Assembly (NCBI RefSeq): GCF_027622945.1 | Contig: NZ_JAPZVQ010000016.1 | Location: forward strand, 57,831-121,830 | Reading direction: 5' to 3' | Length of the DNA: 64,000 nucleotides | DNA from: Glycomyces lechevalierae | GTDB taxonomy: Bacteria; Actinomycetota; Actinomycetes; Mycobacteriales; Micromonosporaceae | Part shown: positions 1 through 6,408 of the stretch, piece by piece | How the letters are laid out: each line of letters starts with the position of its first letter | How positions within the stretch are numbered: position 1 is the stretch's first letter | Notes under the pieces: model-generated | Databases searched by the model: none | Seen by the model: only the letters and a program-made list of their open reading frames with translations | Told to the model about the DNA's origin: nothing | Made by a program: the position numbers and the translations under genes

Positions 1-20
1 CCGGCGTCCCCGTCCCCGCG

Positions 21-287
21 ATGCCCGCCGAGGTCAGCCGGCCCCCGCGCCGCTTCGTCGACGCCGACCCCGACGACCCCCGCTGGCGCGACAAGATCTA
101 CGGGCCCGGGTTCTTCCGAGGCGCGCTCGGCCGCTCGGTCCTCCTCGGCATCGCCGTCGTCTTCGCCGTCCCCGCCCTCCTCGGCAGCGAGATCGACACC
201 GGCCCGCGGCTGTTCCTCGCCATCGTCGCCATCGCCGCATGGGTGGCGTGGTTCACAGTTCTGCGCAGGCACCGCAACCCCGAGTGA
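21..287 (+). CDS. Small membrane protein of unknown function, possibly 5'-truncated by window edge
   Basis: An 88-residue product from ATG 21. The N-terminal ~30 residues are polar and Pro/Arg/Asp-rich; two hydrophobic segments follow (about residues 36-53 and 63-80), ending in a basic RRHRNPE tail, so a small two-pass membrane protein is likely. The reading frame is open back to the first base of the window, so the true start may lie upstream and the gene may be partial. I do not recognise the family. Only about 55 bp separate it from the downstream fumarylacetoacetase gene on the same strand, but no functional link is evident. Confidence 0.55.
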   Translation: MPAEVSRPPRRFVDADPDDPRWRDKIYGPGFFRGALGRSVLLGIAVVFAVPALLGSEIDTGPRLFLAIVAIAAWVAWFTVLRRHRNPE

Positions 288-342
288 CCTTTCGCGCGCG
301 GCGCTCGTTACTCCTTCACCACGATCTTTGGAGGACGAGCTA

Positions 343-1437
343 GTGACCACGTGCTGGGTTCCCGGGGCCGACGAAAGCCCTTACAACATCCACAACCTTC
401 CGTTCGGGGTCTTCTCGACCGCCGACGAGACCCTGCCGCGCATCGGCGTGCGCATCGGCGACCAGATCCTCGACATGCACAAAGCGGTGCTCTCCGGCGA
501 CTGCCAGACCTGCGCCGCCTGCACCGCCCTGCGCGACCCCGCCCTCAACCGGCTCCTGTCGCTCGGCAAGGACGCCTGGAAGCAGATCCGCGCCCAAGCC
601 CAGGAAGCGCTCACCGAGTCGAGCATCCAGGACATCGCCACCAACTGGCTCACGCCGCTCAGCGACGCCGTCATGCACGCCCCGCTCCTGGTGACCGACT
701 ACGTCGACTTCACCATGCGCGCCCCCGACGCCGCCCGCGTCTACCCGCGCGCCTCCAACGGCCGGGCCTCGACCCTCATCCCCTCCGGGATGGACGTCGT
801 GCGCCCCTCCGGGCACCGCCGCGGCGACGACGGCCAGCCCGTCTTCGGCCCCACCCGGGCCCTCGACATCGAAGCCGAAGTCGGCTTCCTCATCGGCGGC
901 GAATCCGAACTCGGACAACCCGTCTCGCCCGACGCGTTCGAAGACCACGTGTTCGGCGCGGTCCTCCTCAACGACTGGACCGCCCGCGACTTCGCCGAAC
1001 TCGAGACCGACGGCCTCGGCCCGTTCGCGTCCAAGTCGTTCGCGACCTCCATGAGCGCCTGGGTCACGCCCATCGAAGCGCTCAACGCCGCCCGCACCGC
1101 CGCGCCCGAACCGACCGCGGACATGGCGTCCTATCTCAAGGAATCCGACCGGTACGGCTTCGACCTGCACCTGAACATCGAAGTCAACGGAGTGGCCGTC
1201 GCCGGCGCCGACTTCGCCGAGTCCTACTGGACCCCCGCGCAGCAGCTCGCGCAGCTCACCTCCGGCGGCGCGCTCCTGCGCTCCGGCCTCCTGTACGGCT
1301 CCGGCGAAGCCGTCACCGGCCAGTTCAACCTCGAGACCGGCGACACCGTCAAGGTCACCGCCACCGCACCGGGCCCGCGCGGCACCACCATCGCCCTCGG
1401 CGAGGTCGAAGCGCGCGTCCTGCCGTCCATCACCTGA
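343..1437 (+). CDS. fahA: Fumarylacetoacetase
   Basis: Predicted to hydrolyse fumarylacetoacetate to fumarate and acetoacetate, the last step of tyrosine/phenylalanine (homogentisate) catabolism, in the cytosol. The FAH fold is visible: DYVDF early, then LDIEAEVGFLIG and VLLNDWTARD, which carry the Asp/Glu residues that bind the divalent metal. Its 364 residues are slightly shorter than typical ~400-residue FAHs. I chose GTG 343 because GGAGG lies eight bases upstream at 330-334; the in-frame TTG at 328 sits on that Shine-Dalgarno itself. No other homogentisate-pathway gene is in the window, so it appears to be a stand-alone catabolic gene. Confidence 0.88.
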   Translation: MTTCWVPGADESPYNIHNLPFGVFSTADETLPRIGVRIGDQILDMHKAVLSGDCQTCAACTALRDPALNRLLSLGKDAWKQIRAQAQEALTESSIQDIATNWLTPLSDAVMHAPLLVTDYVDFTMRAPDAARVYPRASNGRASTLIPSGMDVVRPSGHRRGDDGQPVFGPTRALDIEAEVGFLIGGESELGQPVSPDAFEDHVFGAVLLNDWTARDFAELETDGLGPFASKSFATSMSAWVTPIEALNAARTAAPEPTADMASYLKESDRYGFDLHLNIEVNGVAVAGADFAESYWTPAQQLAQLTSGGALLRSGLLYGSGEAVTGQFNLETGDTVKVTATAPGPRGTTIALGEVEARVLPSIT

Positions 1438-1507
1438 CCGGACGCCCACGGCGGCAACGAGAACCGGCCGGTACCGCGAGACGCGGTACCGGCCGGGGAA
1501 CAATCGA

Positions 1508-1990
1508 TCAGACCAGGACGGTCTTCGCACTCGGGGCGAGCTGAGCGATCAGCTCCACCTCGACCGGGGCGCCCAACGGCAGCTCGGCCACGCCGACCGC
1601 GCTGCGCGCGTGCGTCCCCGCCTCGCCGAAGACCTCCCCGAGGAGCTCGGAAGCACCGTTGACCACCTTCGGCTGACCGGTGAACCCGGGCGCCGAGGCC
1701 ACGAAGCCGACGACCTTCACGATCCGCACGACCTCGTCGAGCGGCGCGATCGAAGCCACCGCCGCCAACGCGTTCAACGCGCAGATCCGGGCCAGGTCGT
1801 AGCCCTGCTCCGGATCCACCTCCGCGCCGACCTTCCCGGTCGCCGCGAGCACGCCGTCGACCATCGGCAACTGCCCCGAGGTGTACACGTACTCCCCGGA
1901 GCGGACCGCCGGCTGGTAAGCGGCCACCGGCGGCACCACCGCCGGCAGCGACAGGCCCAGGCGCGCCAGCGCCTTGTCCACATCGGCCAC
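1508..1990 (-). CDS. RidA/YjgF/Rv3678c-like family protein
   Basis: RidA proteins hydrolyse reactive enamine/imine intermediates (for example 2-aminoacrylate) released by PLP enzymes. This 160-residue protein is somewhat longer than the ~130-residue RidA core. The core is recognisable: a SGQLP strand region, the ARSAV segment that holds the conserved imine-binding Arg, and a PVEVELIAQL C-terminus. GTG 1990 is chosen because AAGGAG occurs just upstream, within the end of the DUF4177 gene, whose stop codon lies 2 bases before this start, so the two genes are probably translationally coupled. Synteny with Rv3678c of M. tuberculosis is from recalled knowledge. Substrate unknown. Confidence 0.85.
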   Translation of the reverse strand: MADVDKALARLGLSLPAVVPPVAAYQPAVRSGEYVYTSGQLPMVDGVLAATGKVGAEVDPEQGYDLARICALNALAAVASIAPLDEVVRIVKVVGFVASAPGFTGQPKVVNGASELLGEVFGEAGTHARSAVGVAELPLGAPVEVELIAQLAPSAKTVLV

Positions 1991-1992
1991 CG

Positions 1993-2151
1993 CTACTGCT
2001 CCTTCTTGCGCTTGAAGTACGCCACGAGCTGCTCCGAGTTCTGACCGGGCAGGACGGTCACCAGTTCCCAGCCCTCGTCCCCGAAGTTGTCGAGGATCAT
2101 CTTCGTGTTGTGGATCAGCAGCGGCGCGGTGAGGTACTCCCATTTCTCCAT
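1993..2151 (-). CDS. DUF4177 small protein
   Basis: A 52-residue protein beginning MEKWEYLTAPLL and containing the family hallmark NFGDEGWELVTV, ending in a basic KRKKEQ tail. DUF4177 proteins are tiny cytosolic proteins of unknown function. It is the first gene of a two-gene minus-strand operon with the RidA-like protein, matching the recalled Rv3678A-Rv3678c arrangement. The reading frame continues upstream of ATG 2151, but the family typically starts at this Met. The Shine-Dalgarno is weak. Confidence 0.85.
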   Translation of the reverse strand: MEKWEYLTAPLLIHNTKMILDNFGDEGWELVTVLPGQNSEQLVAYFKRKKEQ

Positions 2152-2272
2152 GCGCCCACAGTACGGCGTCTTGCTCGAGCGGCGACGCACCGCTACGCTC
2201 AGAGTGCGTCGCCTCCCCGAAGTCCTTACGGTGCGCCGCCTCGGGCCGCACCAGTCGAACCAGGGAGTTCCC

Positions 2273-2842
2273 GTGTCGTCAGACACCAGTGCGCCGTCCT
2301 TCGAAACCGCGCCCCACGAACCGACCAGCGACGCCGCCGCCGCGCCGCCCGGCATCCCCGACCATCGCGCCAAGCCCGCGCACGGCCGCCACGAACCGCC
2401 GCGCGACCGCTCGAACCGCCTGTGGACGTGGATCATCGCGGCCGCCGCCATCGCGTTCTGCGTCGCACTCGTCCTCGGCGCCATGCGCCTCTACACCGGC
2501 GTCGACGACGTCACGGACACGCCCGTGCACACGGTCGACGCGTTCCTCGGGGCACTCCTCGAGGACCGCGACGCCGAAGCCGCCGCGGCCTGGCTCTGCG
2601 CCGACAAGGCCGACCGCGACCTCAGCGAGGCCGTCGCGGCCCTCTCCTACACGGACGGGACCGGCGAGTTCGCGTGGGACGAGGTCACCGAGACCGGGCG
2701 TTCCGTCGGCGCGGCCACTGTCGCCGCCGAGATCCGCATCGGCGAGAGCGGCGCGTTCTCCGAGCCCGCGACGTGGGAGTTCTCGCTCGTCGCGGAGGAA
2801 GGCGACCCGCAATGGCTCATCTGCGGGATCACCGCGGCATGA
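2273..2842 (+). CDS. Single-pass membrane protein with exported C-terminal domain
   Basis: A 189-residue protein: residues 1-45 are Pro/Ala/Asp-rich and disordered, one membrane helix lies around residues 46-70 (LWTWIIAAAAIAF onward), and about 120 residues follow outside. The outer part begins TPVHTVDAFLGALLEDRDAEAAAAWLC, which resembles the small alpha+beta DUF4878/NTF2-like domains of actinobacterial envelope proteins; that family placement is an inference. GTG 2273 is selected because AGGGAG lies at 2262-2267. It ends 14 bases before the first ArsA-like ATPase, so it may be co-transcribed with it. Confidence 0.75.
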   Translation: MSSDTSAPSFETAPHEPTSDAAAAPPGIPDHRAKPAHGRHEPPRDRSNRLWTWIIAAAAIAFCVALVLGAMRLYTGVDDVTDTPVHTVDAFLGALLEDRDAEAAAAWLCADKADRDLSEAVAALSYTDGTGEFAWDEVTETGRSVGAATVAAEIRIGESGAFSEPATWEFSLVAEEGDPQWLICGITAA

Positions 2843-2856
2843 CTAGACTCCGATGA

Positions 2857-3825
2857 ATGACTGCCTCAGCGTTCCCGGTGCCGCGACTGCACATCGTCAC
2901 CGGGAAGGGCGGCACCGGCAAGACCTCGGTCGCGGCCGCGCTGGCCCTCGCGCTCGCAGGCACCGGCCGGCGGGTCCTGCTGGTGGAAGTCGAAGGGCGC
3001 CAAGGGATCGCGCCGCTGTTCGACGCCCCTTCGCTGGGTTACGAGGAGCGGCACCTCGCGGCGGGCCTGGACGGCGGGGAGGTCTTCGGGCAGTCGGTGG
3101 ACGCCGACGAGGCGCTTCTGGACTACCTGACGATGTTCTACCGGCTCGGCTCGGCCGGGAAGGCGCTGCAGAAGTTCGGGGCGATCGACTTCGCGACCAC
3201 GATCGCGCCCGGGCTGCGGGACATCCTGCTCACCGGCAAGCTGAAAGAGGCGGTCTCGCGGGCCGAGGCCGGGCGGATGTCGTACGACGCGGTGGTGCTG
3301 GACGCGCCGCCCACCGGCCGCATCGTGAAATTCCTGAACGTGACGGTCGAATCGGGCCGCCTGGCGAAGACCGGCCCGATCGGCAAACACTCCAGGTCCG
3401 TGGCGAGGATGCTCCATTCCTCGCTCACCGCCGTCCACCTCGTCACGACCCCAGCGGCCATGCCCGTCCAAGAAACCCTGGACGCCAACAAGGAACTCAT
3501 GGCGGCCGACCTTCCCGTAGGACACCTCGTCCTGAACAAGGTCGCCGGCGCGAAGGCCGTCGAAGTCGAAGCGGAAGCAATCAACGCGGGACTGGAACGA
3601 GCGGGCCTGACCCCCGAACCAGCCCTCGTCACCGGCCTCCTCAAGGAGTATTCGGCCGCCCGCGCCGAGATCGAGTCGATCGACGCCTACCGGGACCGGC
3701 TCGAACAGCTCGGCCGGCCGGTCGAGGAACTGCCGCTGCTCCCCGAGGGCGTCGACCTGTCCGGCCTCTACCAACTCGCCCGTGTCCTGCGGCCCGGCAT
3801 CATCGGAGAGCGACGCAATGGCTGA
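2857..3825 (+). CDS. ArsA/Get3-like ATPase, first of pair (Rv3679/BagA type)
   Basis: A 322-residue P-loop ATPase of the anion-transporting/Get3 class. Residues 16-24 form a deviant Walker A (GKGGTGKTS) with the signature lysine K17 and K22; a switch-like DAPPTGR begins near residue 149. In mycobacteria the homologous pair Rv3679/Rv3680 forms a complex linked to redox and antibiotic tolerance; that role is transferred by synteny and not shown here. Its 3' end overlaps the start of the second ATPase by 8 bases, implying coupled translation and probably a heteromer. No Shine-Dalgarno is obvious at ATG 2857. ArsA arsenite export is unlikely because no arsB or arsR lies nearby. Confidence 0.88.
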   Translation: MTASAFPVPRLHIVTGKGGTGKTSVAAALALALAGTGRRVLLVEVEGRQGIAPLFDAPSLGYEERHLAAGLDGGEVFGQSVDADEALLDYLTMFYRLGSAGKALQKFGAIDFATTIAPGLRDILLTGKLKEAVSRAEAGRMSYDAVVLDAPPTGRIVKFLNVTVESGRLAKTGPIGKHSRSVARMLHSSLTAVHLVTTPAAMPVQETLDANKELMAADLPVGHLVLNKVAGAKAVEVEAEAINAGLERAGLTPEPALVTGLLKEYSAARAEIESIDAYRDRLEQLGRPVEELPLLPEGVDLSGLYQLARVLRPGIIGERRNG

Positions 3826-5083
3826 GACCCCTGAAAACCCCGCCGCCGAACCACCCCGGCTCGACGTCCCGACCGAAGTCTCCAGACCCGACGCCGCCCC
3901 GGCCGGGGCACCCACGCCAGACGCCGCCCCCATCGCAGCCGCCAGACTCAACGTCACCCCCGCCGGAATACCCGGACTCGACGTCGACGCCCTCCTCAGC
4001 AACAAGGACAAGCACGTCATCGCCTGCTGCGGCTCCGGCGGCGTCGGCAAGACCACGACCGCAGCGGCCCTCGCCCTGCGCGCGGCCGAAGTCCACGGCC
4101 GAAGCACCGTCGTCCTGACCATCGACCCGGCCCGGCGGCTCGCCCAATCGCTCGGCGTGGAAGCCCTCGACAACGTCCCGAAGGCGGTCGAAGCCGTCCG
4201 CGGCGGGTCCCTCGACGCGATGATGCTCGACATGAAGCGCACCTTCGACGAGGTCGTCGCCTCCCACACCACCCCCGAGCGCGCCGCGGAGATCTTCGCG
4301 AACCCGTTCTACCAGGCGGTCTCCTCGACCTTCTCCGGCACGCAGGAGTACATGGCCATGGAGAAGCTCGGCCAGCTCCGCGCGACCGGGCAATGGGACC
4401 TCATCGTGCTCGACACGCCCCCCTCCCGCTCGGCCCTCGACTTCCTCGACGCCCCCGCCCGCCTCGCCCGACTCCTCGACGGCCGCGTCATCCGCCTCCT
4501 CTCGGCCTCGACCCCCGGCGCCCGCCGGTCGATGCTCTCCCTCATGGGCGCCAGCGCGGCCGTCTTCACGCGCGTGTTCAACAAGGTCCTCGGCGGGCAC
4601 CTGCTCACCGACGTCGCCGAGTTCACCGCGAGCCTCGAGGACACCTTCGGCGGCTTCCGCAAACGCGCCGAAGCGACCTTCCGGGCCCTGCAGGACGACC
4701 AGACCTCATTCCTGGTCATCGCCGCCCCCGAGCCGGCCGCCGTGGGCGAGGCCGTCTATTTCACGCGGCGCCTCACCGAGGAGCGGATGCCGCTCGACGG
4801 CATGATCCTCAACCGCCTCACCCCTGTCGCGGCCGACCTGACGGCCGAACGCGCCCTCGGCGCGGCAGCGGCGCTCGAAGAGTCCGACGTCGACGACCCT
4901 GTAGCGGCGGTCCTGCGCACCCACGCCGACCTGGCCCGTCGCCGCGCCGCCGAAGAACGCGTCGCGGCCCGCTACGCGGCCGCATGTCCGGAGGTCCCGC
5001 AGCGCTGGCTGCCGACGCTGGGCGTCGAAGTCGTCGACCTGGACGACCTACGCGCCTTCGGCGCGACGGCCGCAGGCGTCTAG
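3818..5083 (+). CDS. ArsA/Get3-like ATPase, second of pair (Rv3680/BagB type)
   Basis: A 421-residue partner ATPase. Residues 1-60 are a Pro/Ala/Asp-rich extension not seen in the partner. Walker A follows at residues 72-80 (GSGGVGKTT); here the signature-lysine position of the deviant P-loop is Ser73, unlike the partner's K17. A DTPPSR switch-like motif begins near residue 199. ATG 3818 is preferred over the upstream in-frame GTG 3782 because GGAGAG lies just before it and because the 8-base overlap with the preceding gene is a typical coupling arrangement. One subunit of the pair having a non-canonical P-loop may mean unequal catalytic roles; that is inference. Confidence 0.88.
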   Translation: MAETPENPAAEPPRLDVPTEVSRPDAAPAGAPTPDAAPIAAARLNVTPAGIPGLDVDALLSNKDKHVIACCGSGGVGKTTTAAALALRAAEVHGRSTVVLTIDPARRLAQSLGVEALDNVPKAVEAVRGGSLDAMMLDMKRTFDEVVASHTTPERAAEIFANPFYQAVSSTFSGTQEYMAMEKLGQLRATGQWDLIVLDTPPSRSALDFLDAPARLARLLDGRVIRLLSASTPGARRSMLSLMGASAAVFTRVFNKVLGGHLLTDVAEFTASLEDTFGGFRKRAEATFRALQDDQTSFLVIAAPEPAAVGEAVYFTRRLTEERMPLDGMILNRLTPVAADLTAERALGAAAALEESDVDDPVAAVLRTHADLARRRAAEERVAARYAAACPEVPQRWLPTLGVEVVDLDDLRAFGATAAGV

Positions 5084-5340
5084 CGTTCAATCGCGCTTCG
5101 CGCATGAGCGGGCGAGTGCGCCGCAGGCGGCCCAGCACCGCCTCCTCTGTGGTTCGTGCGCGGGTTTCATTGGTGCGCCGCTCTGAGGCGCGGGCTGCGC
5201 TCTCCGGTATGCCGTGCCGGTTAGCGAGCGCCGTTCGGGTGTGTGGTGCTTTGGCGAGGCGTTCGTTCGGGCGGCGCTGGTCCTTTCTTGTGTCTGTTCG
5301 GGTGTGCGTGTCGTTCGGGTTCGCGAGGTGTCTGGTTTGG

Positions 5341-5376
5341 CGCGGGCGCACCAGCGCCTTTGCTGGTGCGCCCGCG
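5341..5376. repeat. Perfect 15-bp inverted repeat (hairpin) between the ATPase pair and whiB
   Basis: CGCGGGCGCACCAGC at 5341-5355 is followed by a 6-base loop and its exact reverse complement at 5362-5376. There is no T-run after it on either strand, so it is not a classical intrinsic terminator. It lies 260 bp past the end of the second ATPase, in a 656-bp gene-free region (5084-5739) in which I see no credible coding sequence. Confidence 0.8.
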
Positions 5377-5392
5377 AATGACCTCGCGAGGT

Positions 5393-5486
5393 GTCCTGGC
5401 AGGAGCCGAGCGCGGGTGCACCCGCGCTCGGTCTTCGGGGGCGGCCCCCGGGGAATCCCACATATCACCGCCAGTCCTGCCAGGAC
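5393..5486. repeat. Nested inverted repeats around a 26-bp perfect palindrome
   Basis: A 26-bp perfect palindrome at 5406-5431 (half-site CCGAGCGCGGGTG) is enclosed on the left by GTCCTGGCAGGA (5393-5404) and on the right by TCCTGCCAGGAC (5475-5486), which are exact reverse complements. The whole could fold as a cruciform or bind dimeric protein. Function unknown. Confidence 0.7.
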
Positions 5487-5582
5487 CGGGTCGCCACTCC
5501 GCACTTCCACCACCACCGGCGAAGCAGCTGTTTTTGATATCTACAATCACATGCCCGGTATCGGATGCCAAGAACTATTTTT

Positions 5583-5651
5583 CGCCTGTGGATAACTTTG
5601 CGAGGTTCGCTCATTTTGCCTGTTCGCGAGGGGGAGAGTTATCCACAGGCG
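5583..5651. promoter_or_regulatory. Facing pair of DnaA-box-like sites in a 15-bp inverted repeat
   Basis: TGTGGATAA at 5587-5595 and TTATCCACA at 5639-5647 both equal the bacterial DnaA-box consensus. They lie within a longer perfect 15-bp inverted repeat (CGCCTGTGGATAACT at 5583-5597; complement at 5637-5651) with a 39-bp spacer. The segment is less GC-rich than its surroundings. No dnaA, dnaN or gidB is near, so it is not the usual oriC context; a DnaA-binding or titration site is possible. Confidence 0.55.
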
Positions 5652-5739
5652 GGATCCGGGAGCGGGGCATGAAAAACGCGCCCGGACGGGGATGCCGTCC
5701 AGGCGCGGTGCTCATGCCTTTCGTCGAGAGGCTTGCCGG

Positions 5740-6066
5740 TCAGAAGTTGACGTCCACCGGTATCCGGCGCCGGTTGCCCTTGCGGGCGCTTCGCTGTTCC
5801 TCCTCCAGTGCGACCTCGAAGACCGCTCTCCAGGAGCGGACATCGGCGTGCCGTCGCAGCAGCGCCCTCCGCTCCCGCTCGGTCATGCCGCCCCAGACGC
5901 CGAACTCGATGCGATTGTCGAGCGCGTCGGCGAGACATTCCAGCCGTACCGGGCAACCGCGGCACACTTTCTTCGCGTTGTTCTGCTCTGCTCCTTGCAC
6001 GAACAGGGCGTCAGGATCACCTTCCTGACATAGCGCCTTGGTCGTCCAGTCGATCAGCAGTCCCAT
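5740..6066 (-). CDS. whiB4: WhiB-family iron-sulfur transcriptional regulator (WhiB4-like)
   Basis: A 108-residue WhiB protein. Four cysteines are placed as in the family to bind a [4Fe-4S] cluster: C13, then C35-x2-C38-x5-C44. The G(V/I)WGG turn is at residues 56-60 (GVWGG), followed by a basic RERRALLRRH DNA-binding segment. ATG 6066 is chosen over ATG 6072 because GGAGG then sits 8 bases upstream instead of 2. It lies between the ArsA-like pair and the divergent ponA2-type gene, the position of whiB4 (Rv3681c) in mycobacteria as I recall it; WhiB4 there is an oxidative-stress repressor. Assigning WhiB4 rather than another WhiB rests on this context. Confidence 0.9.
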   Translation of the reverse strand: MGLLIDWTTKALCQEGDPDALFVQGAEQNNAKKVCRGCPVRLECLADALDNRIEFGVWGGMTERERRALLRRHADVRSWRAVFEVALEEEQRSARKGNRRRIPVDVNF

Positions 6067-6408
6067 CCGCATGACCTCCCCGTGAGATCTTTCCCCTTCA
6101 TACCCCCCGACGACTACATCAGAGTGATCTCTCGATCACACAATGTGGCCGTCAGAACGGACCTTACACCTCTCGTAAGGGTTTGACTACTCTCCGAGAC
6201 GAAAATCGGACTCCGTGGGATGGCTTCACCCCTACGGCTCACAAGGCGACTGCGGCTCGGATAATAACGATTCCGATACGAGCGCATCTCCCCTTCCGGA
6301 TTGCGGCGTATGAATTGCGGGCATACATGTCGCCTTGCATGCGAGTCGCCGTCCGGTATCCGGATGCTGCCGTGCCGCACTTCCCGACATTCGTTCTAAT
6401 CTGAGGCG
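6067..6408. promoter_or_regulatory. Divergent whiB4 / ponA2 promoter region
   Basis: A 342-bp gene-free region that is clearly less GC-rich than the flanking genes. It holds two small hairpins: GTGATC-TCTC-GATCAC at 6124-6139 and CCTTAC/GTAAGG around 6162-6180. Both flanking genes must be promoted from here. I cannot place -10/-35 boxes with confidence. Confidence 0.6.

Noticed and set aside
2857..5083. Arsenite efflux (arsA) operon
   Set aside because: No arsB, arsC, arsD or arsR nearby; context matches the actinobacterial ArsA-like pair next to whiB4.
5087..5595. Open frames of 100-240 codons between the second ArsA-like ATPase and whiB4
   Set aside because: Arg/Ala/Gly-rich translations with no recognisable domain, overlapping inverted repeats; no ribosome-binding site in a sensible position.
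5583..5651. Chromosomal origin of replication
   Set aside because: Only two consensus boxes and no dnaA/dnaN/rpmH/parB context; kept as a DnaA-like site only.
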